Position numbers and translations under genes: made by a program. From positions 1 to 64,000 of the forward strand of contig JAJRQK010000029.1 in the NCBI GenBank assembly GCA_024280295.1: 64,000 nt of DNA, read 5' to 3'. Shown one piece after another: positions 35,874 to 44,850 of the stretch. The DNA comes from Bacteroidota bacterium. Lineage in GTDB: Bacteria > Bacteroidota > Bacteroidia > Flavobacteriales_D > Crocinitomicaceae. The notes under the pieces are model-generated. The model was not told the DNA's origin, made no database searches, and saw nothing but the letters and a program-made list of their open reading frames with translations. Within the stretch, counting starts at the first letter, position 1; each line of letters begins with the position of its first letter.

Positions 35874-37913
35874 ATGAAAAAACTTTACATTGTTGCGCTG
35901 TTTATCGGGACTGCCTTTCTATCAAACTCTCAAGAGGAAGCGGAAGCTTGTTTACCCCCATCTAAGAAGACCTTAAAATATATTAAAGCTGCAATCAGTG
36001 CACCAGATAGTAGAACTGCCGCTGAAAATTTTAATGCTGCCTTAGAGTCTGATGATGAAAATGCAACAGTGTACTACGAATTTGCAATGTACACCTATCA
36101 AAATGGACTTGATTACTATGAGCGAAGTCCTAATCCTTCACTTGGTGATAGAAGTTTTAAAAAGGCAGAGTCATTGTTTCAAAAAACATTGGAATTATGC
36201 GACGATTACCATGCGAATTGCACGTATTATCTTGGAGTTATTAATTACACACAAAAGGAGGTTTCCACAGCTGTCGAATGGTTCAAGAAATTTAGAGATT
36301 ATGAGCATTCTGATACTGATCGATATTCAAATGATTTCACGAAAAAATTAGCGGATGTAAATGAAGTCTTGGGTGATCTTGAGGCAGATGCTGAACTTCA
36401 GACTAAAAAAGTGCCTTTCGAGCCAAAAATCGTAAAGAATGTTAGCACGAGTGATGATGAATATTTTCCAATGATTACTCCTGACAATGAGTTTATGTTT
36501 TATACTAGAAAGCTAGATGTTGGTAACCAAGGAATAGTATCAACAAACATCGTAGAGCAATTTACTAGTTCGAGAAGACCGACTGTCTCATCAGATTTTA
36601 ACGGAGGAGATGCACTGCCACTGCCATTCAATACCGGTGATTTTAGAAGTTATGGTGCTGCAACCTTATCTGTGGATAATAAAGAAATGATTTTCTGTGG
36701 TTGCAAAGATATTTCAGTGAGTGGACAAGCCTATGTGAATTGTGATTTATACACATCTACTTTTGTGACTTCAAATACGCGTGGATTGGCTTACGAATGG
36801 AGTGAACCAGTAAATATGGGGGAAGGAATTAATGGACAAAGTCGATGGGATGCACAACCTTCTCTTTCTGCGGATGGAAACACACTGTATTACACAATTA
36901 ATGGTCCGAAAACAAGAAATAATGATATCTATGTAGCCAAACGAAATGAGGATGGAACATGGGGTGATTCTCGCCCTTTTGATGAAATAAATACAGCAGG
37001 AAAGGATAAAAGTCCGTTTTTACATCAAGATAGTGAGACGCTCTATTTTGTGTCTGAATGTTCCAAGGACCGTTCTGGAATTGGCGGATTAGATATTTTT
37101 TACATCCGTGAACAAAACGGTGTATGGACAGAGCCAAAGAATATTGGTTATCCAATCAATACGAAAGATGATGAACTTGGATTATTTGTCTCAATAGATG
37201 GTGAAATTGCCTACTATTCATCACACCAAGGTGGAAGGTGGAATATCTATTCTTTTCCATTATATGAAGAAGCTCGACCGCAAGCTGTAACAATATTAAA
37301 AGGGAATTTAACCGATGATAATGGTGAGCCTGTTGGTGATGCTGTTATTGAAGTTGTTTATGAAGGATCAGATGAAGTGACTAAAGTAAAGGTCAACGGA
37401 GATGATGGTAAGTTTGCAGTAATTGTAAAAAAGGATATTCCAGGAGATCTATTGTTAACTGTTAAAAAGGAAGGTCATGCTTTTGATGCTCAAGTAATCA
37501 AGCAGGCAAAGATTAAAGAGATGACAACTGTACGGGAGACAGAATTGAAAGTACGCGAGTTAAACTTGGGTTCATCTTATACACTTGATGATATCTTATA
37601 TTCAACTGCGAGTTCTACAATGACAGGAAATTCTAAGTTTATTCTCAAAGGGTTTGCTCGGTACTTAGATCAGAACCCAGCATTAACTGTAATGATTCAA
37701 GGTCATACCGATGATGAAGGAGATGCGGATAGAAATCTCAAATTGTCTGATGATCGTGCTAAGCGTGTAATGAATTATTTGATTTCTATTGGTGTAGATG
37801 AGAGTCGTTTGAAGGCAAAAGGTTATGGCGAAACACTGTTTAAAGTTCCGAATACATCAGCTGTAAATCGAGCAATCAACCGAAGAACTGATTTCGTTAT
37901 TGAAGGGATGTAA
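35874..37913 (+). CDS. PorE-like OmpA-family protein (TPR-PD40-CRD-OmpA)
   Basis: The start at 35874 gives a signal peptide (MKKLYIVALFIGTAFLSNSQ). About 679 residues in four parts: a TPR-like helical domain (about 40-165); a PD40/WD40-like propeller (about 185-470, FPMITPDNEFMFYTRK, LSADGNTLYYTING); a carboxypeptidase-regulatory-like beta domain (about 475-545, LKGNLTDDNGEPVGDA); and an OmpA C-terminal peptidoglycan-binding domain (about 570-680, IQGHTDDEGDADRNLKLSDDRA in two overlapping motifs, then NRRTDFVIEG). This is the architecture of PorE, which anchors the T9SS to peptidoglycan. Paralogues are common, so the exact T9SS role is unproved. Confidence 0.85.
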   Translation: MKKLYIVALFIGTAFLSNSQEEAEACLPPSKKTLKYIKAAISAPDSRTAAENFNAALESDDENATVYYEFAMYTYQNGLDYYERSPNPSLGDRSFKKAESLFQKTLELCDDYHANCTYYLGVINYTQKEVSTAVEWFKKFRDYEHSDTDRYSNDFTKKLADVNEVLGDLEADAELQTKKVPFEPKIVKNVSTSDDEYFPMITPDNEFMFYTRKLDVGNQGIVSTNIVEQFTSSRRPTVSSDFNGGDALPLPFNTGDFRSYGAATLSVDNKEMIFCGCKDISVSGQAYVNCDLYTSTFVTSNTRGLAYEWSEPVNMGEGINGQSRWDAQPSLSADGNTLYYTINGPKTRNNDIYVAKRNEDGTWGDSRPFDEINTAGKDKSPFLHQDSETLYFVSECSKDRSGIGGLDIFYIREQNGVWTEPKNIGYPINTKDDELGLFVSIDGEIAYYSSHQGGRWNIYSFPLYEEARPQAVTILKGNLTDDNGEPVGDAVIEVVYEGSDEVTKVKVNGDDGKFAVIVKKDIPGDLLLTVKKEGHAFDAQVIKQAKIKEMTTVRETELKVRELNLGSSYTLDDILYSTASSTMTGNSKFILKGFARYLDQNPALTVMIQGHTDDEGDADRNLKLSDDRAKRVMNYLISIGVDESRLKAKGYGETLFKVPNTSAVNRAINRRTDFVIEGM

Positions 37914-37920
37914 GGATGGA

Positions 37921-38643
37921 TCAATACTTATTCTTAGAAAAATTCAAATCAACGAATCCATCAATTCCAGGTATCTTCCCTCTATCTGAATATTGCCAAT
38001 GAATGATGCAATCGTCCTTTAATCGAGACTCTTTTTTACTATAACTTGCAATCCAAAATTGGTGTCCATCGAATTCACCATGAAATTTAGTTTTGTAAAA
38101 ATGGTACGATGTATAAATTATAGGCTTTTCACCTGTCATTACTTCTACTTTCTTGAGCCAGATTTTCATTCCTTTAATTAACTGCTTATCTGAAGATCCT
38201 TCTGTTTCAACATCGAGAACAGGAGGAAGGGAGATTGAACTCTTTGAGTAGCAGCTTACAAAATGTTCGGCCTGTGAGAATGCATCCAATCGAGGAGCGA
38301 AAAAGTGATATGCTCCATTTTTAATGTTAAGTCGTTCTAGGTTCTTGCGATGATTTTTTGCTAATGGATCGATGTAAGTCAAACCTTCAGTCGATTTGTA
38401 ATAGACAAAAGAAACGACAGAGTCTAGTGATTCAGCGAGGATGCCCCAGTCAATCTTATTCTGATAGTGTGATATGTCTATACCATGCGATTGAAAGCCA
38501 TCTGGTAATTTTCCTAGCACCTCTGATTCAATAACTGGGTTAGTAAAATTTTGAATTGAGTAATAAGTGGCAACGCCTATTAGTAGAACTATTAGAGTCC
38601 ATTGAATTTTAAGCTTTCTCGGTTGTCTTTTCTTTCTACTCAA
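37921..38643 (-). CDS. GH25 family lysozyme (muramidase)
   Basis: 240 residues with an N-terminal transmembrane or signal-anchor helix (about 14-30) after a basic start. GH25 catalytic features: GIDISHYQNKIDW (first Asp), FVYYKSTEG, and PPVLDVETEG (Asp-x-Glu pair). The fold ends with HWQYSDRGKIPGIDGFVDLNFS, the usual last strand. It cleaves the MurNAc-GlcNAc bond of peptidoglycan, probably in own-wall turnover or exported. Convergent with the PorE-like gene, the stops being only 7 nt apart. Confidence 0.9.
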   Translation of the reverse strand: MSRKKRQPRKLKIQWTLIVLLIGVATYYSIQNFTNPVIESEVLGKLPDGFQSHGIDISHYQNKIDWGILAESLDSVVSFVYYKSTEGLTYIDPLAKNHRKNLERLNIKNGAYHFFAPRLDAFSQAEHFVSCYSKSSISLPPVLDVETEGSSDKQLIKGMKIWLKKVEVMTGEKPIIYTSYHFYKTKFHGEFDGHQFWIASYSKKESRLKDDCIIHWQYSDRGKIPGIDGFVDLNFSKNKY

Positions 38644-38657
38644 ACTATTCTAAAACT

Positions 38658-38690
38658 AAAAAAGTCCCAGCGATATGCCGAGACTTTTAA
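38658..38690 (-). terminator. Intrinsic terminator after rplS
   Basis: On the minus strand AAAAGTCTCGGC, loop ATATC, GCTGGGACTTTT form a 12-bp stem with two G-T pairs, followed by further Ts (38658-38663 in plus orientation). It lies 20 nt past the rplS stop. Confidence 0.85.
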
Positions 38691-38709
38691 AATATAGTTA
38701 GAATATCGA

Positions 38710-39063
38710 CTAAACGACAGCTCTTTTCTCTTTAATACGAGCAGATTTACCTGTTCTTTCTCTAAAGTAGAAGATGCGAGCTCGACGCACAGCACCTTTC
38801 TTATTGATCTTAATGCTTTCAATTAGTGGTGAAGCAACAGGGATGATACGTTCAACACCAACATTACCAGACATCTTGCGAATTGTAAATGTTTCTGTCA
38901 TTCCAGATCCTTTACGCTGTATCACAACTCCTTGGAATTGCTGAATACGCTCTTTGGTTCCTTCTTTAATTTTGTATGATACTGTTATTGTATCTCCACT
39001 TTTGAAATCTGGAAGATTATTTTCTGCAATAATCTCTTTTTCAAGTTCTTTTATAAAATCCAT
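38710..39063 (-). CDS. rplS: 50S ribosomal protein L19
   Basis: 117 residues, full-length L19: FKSGDTITVSYKIKEGTKER, QQFQGVVIQRKG, FTIRKMSGNVGVERIIP and GAVRRARIFYFRERTGK are all in family order. It sits at the 30S-50S interface. It is monocistronic here, separate from the rpsP-rimM-trmD group seen in many bacteria, with its own strong terminator. Confidence 0.98.
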   Translation of the reverse strand: MDFIKELEKEIIAENNLPDFKSGDTITVSYKIKEGTKERIQQFQGVVIQRKGSGMTETFTIRKMSGNVGVERIIPVASPLIESIKINKKGAVRRARIFYFRERTGKSARIKEKRAVV

Positions 39064-39247
39064 GTCGCTAAAATTCTAATTCAACCGCTTAAAACGGGGT
39101 GCAATATTACGAATAATATCCGAAATTTCACGTTTATTCTCGAAATTTTTGACAAAATTAAGGCATTTTTTTCAATCCACTTACATACTTGGTGCTGTTG
39201 CTTCGAATTATTCCGAAAATAACTATTCTGCTTGCTTGATTATTCAG

Positions 39248-39255
39248 TAAATTTG
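39248..39255 (+). promoter_or_regulatory. -7 box for panB
   Basis: TAAATTTG, a perfect TAnnTTTG, 17 nt upstream of the ATG at 39273. No clear -33 element at standard spacing. Confidence 0.5.
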
Positions 39256-39272
39256 CATTAAAACATTAGAAA

Positions 39273-40088
39273 ATGTCAGTTCACAACGACGTAAAGAAAG
39301 TAACTACTCATGTCCTCCAAAACATGAAGGATAATGGTGAGAAAATTTCCATGCTCACAGGATATGATTATTCAATGGCTCGAATAATAGATGGTGCCGG
39401 AATCGATGTGATATTAATTGGTGATTCTGCATCAAATGTCATGGCGGGACATGAAACAACTCTTCCAATAACACTTGATGAGATGATTTATCATGCGTCA
39501 TCTGTAGTCCGAGCTGTTGATCGTGCACTCTGTGTCGTTGATATGCCATTTGGAACGTATCAAGGTAATTCCAAAGAAGCACTATCAAATGCGATTCGAA
39601 TTATGAAGGAGTCTGGAGGACACGCTGTTAAACTTGAAGGTGGGAAAGAAATCATCGAATCGGTAAATAGAATCCTTTCCGCGGGTATTCCAGTTATGGG
39701 ACACCTCGGACTTACTCCGCAATCAATTTATAAGTTCGGAACTTATGTCGTTCGAGCAAAGGAGGATGAAGAGGCAGAAAGACTAATCTCAGATGCTAAA
39801 CTTCTTGAAATATCAGGTTGTTTCGCAATTGTTCTTGAGAAAATCCCTGCAGAACTTGCAACTCGTGTAGCAAAAGCAGTAAAAATACCAATCATAGGGA
39901 TTGGTGCTGGAAATGGCGTTGATGGTCAAGTATTAGTTGTACATGATATGCTCGGAATTAATAACGAATTCAACCCACGTTTCTTGAGAAAGTATGCAAA
40001 CCTCCACAAAGAAATGACAAGTGCTTTTCATTGCTATATTCACGACGTGAAATCAGGTGATTTCCCAAATGTGGATGAGCAGTATTGA
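39273..40088 (+). CDS. panB: 3-methyl-2-oxobutanoate hydroxymethyltransferase
   Basis: 271 residues of PanB, which makes ketopantoate from 2-oxoisovalerate and 5,10-methylene-THF in pantothenate/CoA synthesis. Signatures: [33 protein letters not shown] (metal Asp), [26 protein letters not shown], and the catalytic-Glu segment [10 protein letters not shown]. Full length. It has its own -7 box and is followed by a pseudouridine synthase gene; panC and panD are not in the window. Confidence 0.96.
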   Translation: MSVHNDVKKVTTHVLQNMKDNGEKISMLTGYDYSMARIIDGAGIDVILIGDSASNVMAGHETTLPITLDEMIYHASSVVRAVDRALCVVDMPFGTYQGNSKEALSNAIRIMKESGGHAVKLEGGKEIIESVNRILSAGIPVMGHLGLTPQSIYKFGTYVVRAKEDEEAERLISDAKLLEISGCFAIVLEKIPAELATRVAKAVKIPIIGIGAGNGVDGQVLVVHDMLGINNEFNPRFLRKYANLHKEMTSAFHCYIHDVKSGDFPNVDEQY

Positions 40089-40184
40089 TTGAACTGTTGG
40101 ATTCAAAGAGATCTAGTGCTTATATTCAAAGCCTTTGATTAAGTGAATCCCATCAGTCAAAATGAACTATTAGAACAATCTATA

Positions 40185-40937
40185 ATGAACGAATCCAAGA
40201 ATCTGAAAATCCAAAAAAGCAGTAATCAAGTAGCCGAAAATTCTACCCCACGCTTTCCTATCGTTCTCCATGAAGACAATCACACGATCGTAGTTAATAA
40301 ACGTTCTGGAGATATTGTTCAGGGTGATAAAACGGGAGATGAGCCATTGTCAGAACAGATCAAACGATTCTTGAAGAAGAAATACAGCAAGCAAGGAAAT
40401 ATATTTTGTGGTGTAGTACATCGGTTAGATCGACCTACTACAGGAGTGCTGGTTTTTGCGAAAACTAGTAAGGCAATTGGTCGATTGAATACTCAATTCA
40501 GAGAGAAGCAAACGAAAAAAATTTATTGGGCAATCGTTGAGACTAAGCCAGAGAATAATTCTGGGCAATTATCTCACTATCTTAAGAAGAACGAGAAGCA
40601 AAATAAGTCCTACGCAAGCGATACAGAAACAAAAGGTTCTAAGCTCGCGATTTTAAATTACAAGTTAGTTGCGTCTTCGGATAAATACTTTCTGCTTGAG
40701 ATCGAGCTAGAAACAGGGAGACACCATCAAATTCGATGTCAATTAGGTACTATTGGCTGTATAATTAAAGGTGATCTTAAATACGGTGCTAAACGATCTA
40801 ATAAAGATGGGTCAATCTGTTTGCATGCGCGAAGTCTTACTTATTCACATCCCACTACAAAAGAAGAAATCAAAATAGTTGCACCAGTACCTAAAGACCC
40901 ACTCTGGGATTATTTCGAGAAAAATAACGTTAGTTAA
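40185..40937 (+). CDS. RluA-family pseudouridine synthase
   Basis: About 250 residues. Core motif HRLDRPTTGVLVFAKT carries the catalytic Asp, preceded by VLHEDNHTIVVNKRSGDIVQGD and followed by LLEIELETGRHHQIRCQL, all diagnostic for the RluA/RluC/RluD family. There is no S4 domain. It isomerises uridine in rRNA or tRNA; the target site is not deducible. The ATG at 40185 is preferred; an in-frame GTG at 40143 would add 14 low-complexity residues. Confidence 0.9.
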   Translation: MNESKNLKIQKSSNQVAENSTPRFPIVLHEDNHTIVVNKRSGDIVQGDKTGDEPLSEQIKRFLKKKYSKQGNIFCGVVHRLDRPTTGVLVFAKTSKAIGRLNTQFREKQTKKIYWAIVETKPENNSGQLSHYLKKNEKQNKSYASDTETKGSKLAILNYKLVASSDKYFLLEIELETGRHHQIRCQLGTIGCIIKGDLKYGAKRSNKDGSICLHARSLTYSHPTTKEEIKIVAPVPKDPLWDYFEKNNVS

Positions 40938-41335
40938 CTCTTTAAATTCCAGTAACCTGTATGGATTGAAATCTATTGCTAGTTATATTCTTTTGTCCTT
41001 TCCTTATCTCTATAATTCGGTTTTGTGTTTCGCACCCTTGTGGTCAGTTAATAAACCTCATCAGGTTTAATTAATTCCACCTTTGGATCATTAGCCTTGA
41101 ATTTAGCACCATTTTATACTGCTCTATTTATAAAGAAAAAAATACATCTCTCACGAATGGATTGAACTCTGTTGTTGCTCTTCTTTTTTGAACGTGCGAG
41201 CAAACTAGATAGACAAGGAAGGTAATTTAACTTTATTGATAAGGCAAGACTCATTCTTGTAATTAAGTCGACTAATCTTCCAAGATTAGAAAGGTCTATG
41301 TAACAATTGGTACATTCTAATCGAAACAACTAACT
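40938..41335. other. Intergenic region without a convincing gene
   Basis: About 400 nt between the pseudouridine synthase and rhodanese genes. It holds two small inverted repeats: TAAACCT-CATC-AGGTTTA (41052-41069 region, a possible weak terminator without T tract) and the near-perfect palindrome CTAATCTT-CC-AAGATTAG (41272-41289). Short open frames here have no family features. No RNA gene is recognised. Confidence 0.6.
41272..41289. promoter_or_regulatory. 18-bp palindrome upstream of the rhodanese gene
   Basis: CTAATCTT (41272-41279), CC, AAGATTAG (41282-41289): perfect 8-bp arms, 46 nt upstream of the -7 box at 41336. A possible activator or repressor site; no regulator gene is adjacent. 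Confidence 0.35.
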
Positions 41336-41343
41336 TATTTTTG
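41336..41343 (+). promoter_or_regulatory. -7 box for the rhodanese gene
   Basis: TATTTTTG, a perfect TAnnTTTG, 11 nt before the ATG at 41355; same context as at 16986-16993. Confidence 0.5.
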
Positions 41344-41354
41344 TAGTAAATAAA

Positions 41355-41618
41355 ATGAAAAAAATTATGGATTTTACATTAGTAGACGTTCGTTCAGTCG
41401 GTGAATTTATGGGTGGAAATGTTACAGGATCAGTTAATATTCCATTGGATGAGATTGTAGCTAGAGAAGAGGAAGTTATGGGTTTGAAACAGCCAGTTGT
41501 ATTTTGTTGTGCAAGTGGAAATCGTAGTGGAAAAGCAACGGATTATTTTAAATCTAAAGGGTTGGAATGTGAAAATGGCGGAGGCTGGATGGAAGGGAAC
41601 CAAAGAGTGAACGGCTAA
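41355..41618 (+). CDS. Rhodanese-like sulfurtransferase (single domain)
   Basis: 87 residues, cytosolic. Rhodanese features: LVDVRSVGEFMGGNVTGSVN (substrate-side Asp/Arg/Glu), IPLDEI and the active-site loop CASGNRS with Cys52 and Arg57. A small GlpE/PspE-like enzyme moving sulfane sulfur, or a redox/arsenate-type single-domain protein. Two in-frame Met codons (1 and 5) are possible starts. It is upstream of, but probably not in one unit with, the tandem-repeat protein. Confidence 0.88.
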   Translation: MKKIMDFTLVDVRSVGEFMGGNVTGSVNIPLDEIVAREEEVMGLKQPVVFCCASGNRSGKATDYFKSKGLECENGGGWMEGNQRVNG

Positions 41619-41708
41619 TAAATTGTATTCTTGGTAGTCACGTTTATTCTGTCTTAAATAACTTGATGGTAATTTTTACTAGCTTTAGGTCATACTAAAA
41701 ATACAGAA

Positions 41709-42047
41709 ATGAAAAAAATTATCTTAAGTGCATGCCTTACCTTAGTGTATATTTATACAGCAAAAGCTCAATCTATCTATGTCGTTGATTACGAATCAAG
41801 AGCAGATGTAAAGGTATATGTTGTTGATTACGAGTCTCTCGCAGATTTACTTGTTTATAAGCAAGACTATGAATCTAGGGCCGATGGAAATGAAGGAGAT
41901 TGGTATTTTGTTGATTACGAATCTCGTGCAGATGTTAAAATTTATTTCGTGGACTATGAATCTCGAGCTGATGTTAAAATTTACTATGTGGATTATGAAT
42001 CAAGAGCTGGATGGAAGAATAGTTCTAAGAAACATTTGATGCAGTAA
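41709..42047 (+). CDS. Secreted tandem-repeat protein (DUF6150-like)
   Basis: 112 residues with a signal peptide (MKKIILSACLTLVYIYTAKAQ). The rest is six copies of a 12-14 residue unit with consensus (I/V)Y-x-VDYESRADVK; the third copy is followed by a short insert (NEGDW) and the last ends in AGWK. The six DYES.A motifs are at roughly residues 25, 38, 51, 68, 81 and 94. Alternation of aromatic and charged residues suggests a small beta-repeat, perhaps a solenoid. I recall a similar family, DUF6150, in Flavobacteriia; function unknown. A terminator follows directly. Confidence 0.8.
   Translation: MKKIILSACLTLVYIYTAKAQSIYVVDYESRADVKVYVVDYESLADLLVYKQDYESRADGNEGDWYFVDYESRADVKIYFVDYESRADVKIYYVDYESRAGWKNSSKKHLMQ
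41775..42024 (+). repeat. Six protein-coding tandem repeats
   Basis: Six copies of about 36-51 nt encoding xYxVDYESRAD. Codons for the same residues differ between copies (for example TCAAGAGCA, TCTCTCGCA, TCTAGGGCC, TCTCGTGCA), so the repeats are old at DNA level but conserved in protein, indicating selection. Confidence 0.8.
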
Positions 42048-42069
42048 TAATACTAATTAGTAGAATGAT

Positions 42070-42095
42070 CCCTTGTGCTGTGCGGAAGGGTTTTT
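42070..42095 (+). terminator. Intrinsic terminator after the repeat-protein gene
   Basis: CCCTTGTGC (42070-42078), loop TGT, GCGGAAGGG (42082-42090), then T5. The stem has one G-G mismatch and one G-T pair. It lies 23 nt after the stop. Confidence 0.75.
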
Positions 42096-42188
42096 CTATT
42101 TTCTAAATTAAAGGCAAAATAGGCTAATTAAATTTTATGTCAATGATCAATCGGCTTCTATTTTGTAACTCTTGTTTGTCTGAATAGA

Positions 42189-44087
42189 TTATTTGCGAAC
42201 AACTAGAATCCTCTCAGCACCAACTTGCAGAACATAAGTCCCTGAAGTAAGTTCTTCGGTGTTAATTTTCAGTTGATTTTCTGCAATTCGATGTATAGAA
42301 ACACTTCCTGTATAGTCTTGACCTTGAATAGAGTATATGTTGATTGTTGTAACATCAATATTTCCATCTACAGTAATGTTATTCTCAAATGGATTCGGGT
42401 AAATATGAAGATCCTTCGTTAAATTAGTTTTAATATACTGAACACCTGAGTAAGCAAATTCTCCATTCAAATCAATTTGTTTTAGTCTGTAGTAGCCACC
42501 ATCAATCAATGGATAACGATCGCTATACTGATAATTGATTCGGGATGCGGAATTCCCTGCTGCTTCAACCGCTCCAATTTGATGCCAATTTATGTCATCT
42601 CCAGATCTTTCAATCGCAAAAACATCACTCGATTGTTCCGAACTTGTTGCCCAACTCAACAGAACTTCTTCTTTGTCTTGTTCTGCATTGAATGAAATTA
42701 AGGATATAGGAAGTAAAATGTAATTACATGGAAGTCCAAATTCATTACCCCAGACATAATTCACATAGTTTGGATTGTCAATATAAGGATTTCGGTTCCC
42801 TTGAATTGCATAAACCGCGTTGTTACGGTCAATTTCTTTTTGGCTTACAGGATCGGCTGCATGCCATTGAAGCATAAGTGATAATCCCCATGGATCAATG
42901 CTTGGATAGGTGCTCGGATCTAAAAAGCAATCTCCGCGAGCATTTATTGGTGCCCAAGCTACCATGTTGTGTTCGTAACGTGTAACAAAATAGAAGTAAG
43001 TTCGCGCATAATCTCCTTTGTACTCATCAATTGGCTCAAAGTAATTAATTCCACAGGGTTGTGCACCGTTTGTTCCAAGCATCACCCCGTTAGACCCTGT
43101 TGTTGTTGCAGTTGTTACTATCCCAGGGGGGTAATTACTCTTGGAGGTATTTAGAGATCTGTCAGAGGGGTAAATATGATGCATGTCAGTATTCTGTGTG
43201 TCTGCTAATGCAGTACCGCCTCCCCACCAAGATCGAGGAACAGTATGCTCTCGATTGTAGCAGTTTCCTTCACCGCCTGGGCAAGATCCTTGGTCTCTAT
43301 TAGAGCAATGATCATACTCAAATTCTCCTGTTCCTGCAGGGATATCTGTAAACATATCCCAAACTATTGTTGCTGTATTTGCATCATTTCTTCTTCGATC
43401 GGTATGTAATATTGCATCCCAAACATCATAAAGAGAAGAGGAATATCTAATTCGATCAGGTTGGGCTGAAGTTAAGTTATGCAATTCTGACTTCAGCGGT
43501 GCACAATCAATGCCTATAGTTATCCCCGCATAGTAATCACCTTCTATGTGAATATCATCTATACGGTACGTTTTTGCAGATGAAGAAAGCCCCGTATATC
43601 TAAATGCAAAGTATACACTTGCACCTGTTATTGCACTAATATCCAAAGCTGGATGTCTTTGAAATATGTTGTTGGATATGCAACTCGTGGCGTTAAAGTC
43701 AACAACATCTAATTGAATTTGAATCCAAGTTCCAGAAGTTACATCAGCTGATGTACCTCCTCCGTTATAGTTTGCTGAATACCATAATTCAATTAAATTA
43801 CCAGCGAAGTTGTCATTGTAGTCAAACATAAAATACTCATTCCCTTGCGCATCCATATTAATAGAGGGTGAGATTAACCAATCGAGATCGTTGCCTCCAC
43901 CAAATCCATTCATTTCCATATAACCAGCAGTTGCAGTCCATTGATCGGTAGCATCACTTTGATCAACCGCGTTCCAAGATCCAATTCCGCCATTAAAATT
44001 TTCGGCATGTATGATCACTTGGGCAGAAATTTGATCTGAAAAAATGAAAAATAATGATATAAGTAGGAGTCGGTAATCTAGTTTCAT
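42189..44087 (-). CDS. T9SS-exported endonuclease I family nuclease
   Basis: The start at the ATG ending at 44087 exposes a signal peptide (MKLDYRLLLISLFFIFSD). About 632 residues: an N-terminal cleaved-adhesin/MAM-like jelly-roll domain (about 25-190, HAENFNGGIGSWNAVDQ); an endonuclease I domain (about 195-450) with YNREHTVPRSWWG and TDMHHIYPSD, the metal-binding His/Asn region; a linker with a fibronectin-like segment (LLSWATSSEQSSDVFAIERS); and a T9SS type A sorting domain (about 555-632, IYPNPFENNITVDGN). It probably degrades extracellular DNA. The 192 nt upstream up to the copper region contain no other gene. Confidence 0.9.
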   Translation of the reverse strand: MKLDYRLLLISLFFIFSDQISAQVIIHAENFNGGIGSWNAVDQSDATDQWTATAGYMEMNGFGGGNDLDWLISPSINMDAQGNEYFMFDYNDNFAGNLIELWYSANYNGGGTSADVTSGTWIQIQLDVVDFNATSCISNNIFQRHPALDISAITGASVYFAFRYTGLSSSAKTYRIDDIHIEGDYYAGITIGIDCAPLKSELHNLTSAQPDRIRYSSSLYDVWDAILHTDRRRNDANTATIVWDMFTDIPAGTGEFEYDHCSNRDQGSCPGGEGNCYNREHTVPRSWWGGGTALADTQNTDMHHIYPSDRSLNTSKSNYPPGIVTTATTTGSNGVMLGTNGAQPCGINYFEPIDEYKGDYARTYFYFVTRYEHNMVAWAPINARGDCFLDPSTYPSIDPWGLSLMLQWHAADPVSQKEIDRNNAVYAIQGNRNPYIDNPNYVNYVWGNEFGLPCNYILLPISLISFNAEQDKEEVLLSWATSSEQSSDVFAIERSGDDINWHQIGAVEAAGNSASRINYQYSDRYPLIDGGYYRLKQIDLNGEFAYSGVQYIKTNLTKDLHIYPNPFENNITVDGNIDVTTINIYSIQGQDYTGSVSIHRIAENQLKINTEELTSGTYVLQVGAERILVVRK

Positions 44088-44339
44088 ATAATTGTTTTTA
44101 GCACATATACAATGTCGTGAATAATTGCCAATCACACAAATCAATCATTATGTTTTCGACGAATGATAATTTCACCTCGTTGCTCGAAGATAAAGCCTAA
44201 AACGGTTAAATGTTAGATAACGCTTGGTAATAATAGAGTAAATATTAAGTGTCGAATTTTAGAATTTCTTCGACGAATTTAGTGGGTTAGGAATTCAATT
44301 CTTCATTAAATTAGCGCTTTTTGATTCAACTCTTATTTG

Positions 44340-44347
44340 TACTTTTG
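44340..44347 (+). promoter_or_regulatory. -7 box of copper unit 1, 4 nt before the start codon
   Basis: TACTTTTG, a perfect TAnnTTTG, ends 4 nt before the GTG at 44352, with TTTG at 44320-44323 as a -33 candidate (16-nt spacing). It rules out the in-frame TTG at 44337, which lies inside the promoter. Confidence 0.6.
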
Positions 44348-44351
44348 TATT

Positions 44352-44792
44352 GTGAACTTTCTGCTTACGTATTTACAAAGGTCTTTCTTAAGTCTATTGG
44401 CTTTATTGCTGTTTACTAATATGACTTTTGGTTTTGCTGTGGATTTCCACTTTTGTGGAGGTGAATATTACTCTGTTTCATTCTTTGGTGAACAGGCACA
44501 ATGTGGTATGGTAGAAGCTACATCAATGGAAACAGCACAATGCCAAAATGAACATGATCAAGCTTGTTCTAAGTCGTGCTGTGAGAATTCAACTTTTCTT
44601 CAAGATGGCGTGTTTCAAAATGAAGTGCTCTTGATATCTATCCCATTTGATTACTTCAACCTGAGTGATGATGTTTTTGATTTCTGCATAGAAAAGGAGC
44701 ATCTATACGTTTCTAGGTGTGAGAGTTATTTCTCACCTCCAGAATTTAATGACGGGCTCAATCCTGAGCTATTGCAAGTTTATTTAATCTGA
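44352..44792 (+). CDS. HYC_CC_PP-like small secreted protein, copper unit 1
   Basis: 146 residues with a GTG start chosen because the promoter overlaps the only longer start. Signal peptide of the type NFLLTYLQRSFLSLLALLLF followed by mature FHFCGG, then CGM, C(4)H-rich CQNEHDQACSKSCC and a C-terminal FSPPEFN. The pattern matches the HYC_CC_PP family (His-Tyr/Phe-Cys, Cys-Cys, Pro-Pro), small secreted proteins of Bacteroidota tied to metal efflux genes. It heads the MbnP/MbnH unit; a second copy (49189) heads the efflux unit. Copper binding is inferred from the Cys/His content and context. Confidence 0.78.
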   Translation: MNFLLTYLQRSFLSLLALLLFTNMTFGFAVDFHFCGGEYYSVSFFGEQAQCGMVEATSMETAQCQNEHDQACSKSCCENSTFLQDGVFQNEVLLISIPFDYFNLSDDVFDFCIEKEHLYVSRCESYFSPPEFNDGLNPELLQVYLI

Positions 44793-44850
44793 TAAATGCT
44801 TCTTTTAAAGCTATCGTCAAACTTTTTTTCACAATACAAATTTTAGAACT

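Noticed and set aside
40879-41070. Small gene after the pseudouridine synthase
   Set aside because: It overlaps the end of the real gene in another frame and has no features.
44337-44352. Upstream TTG start for the first copper gene
   Set aside because: The TTG lies inside and before the TACTTTTG box; transcription would begin too late to include it.
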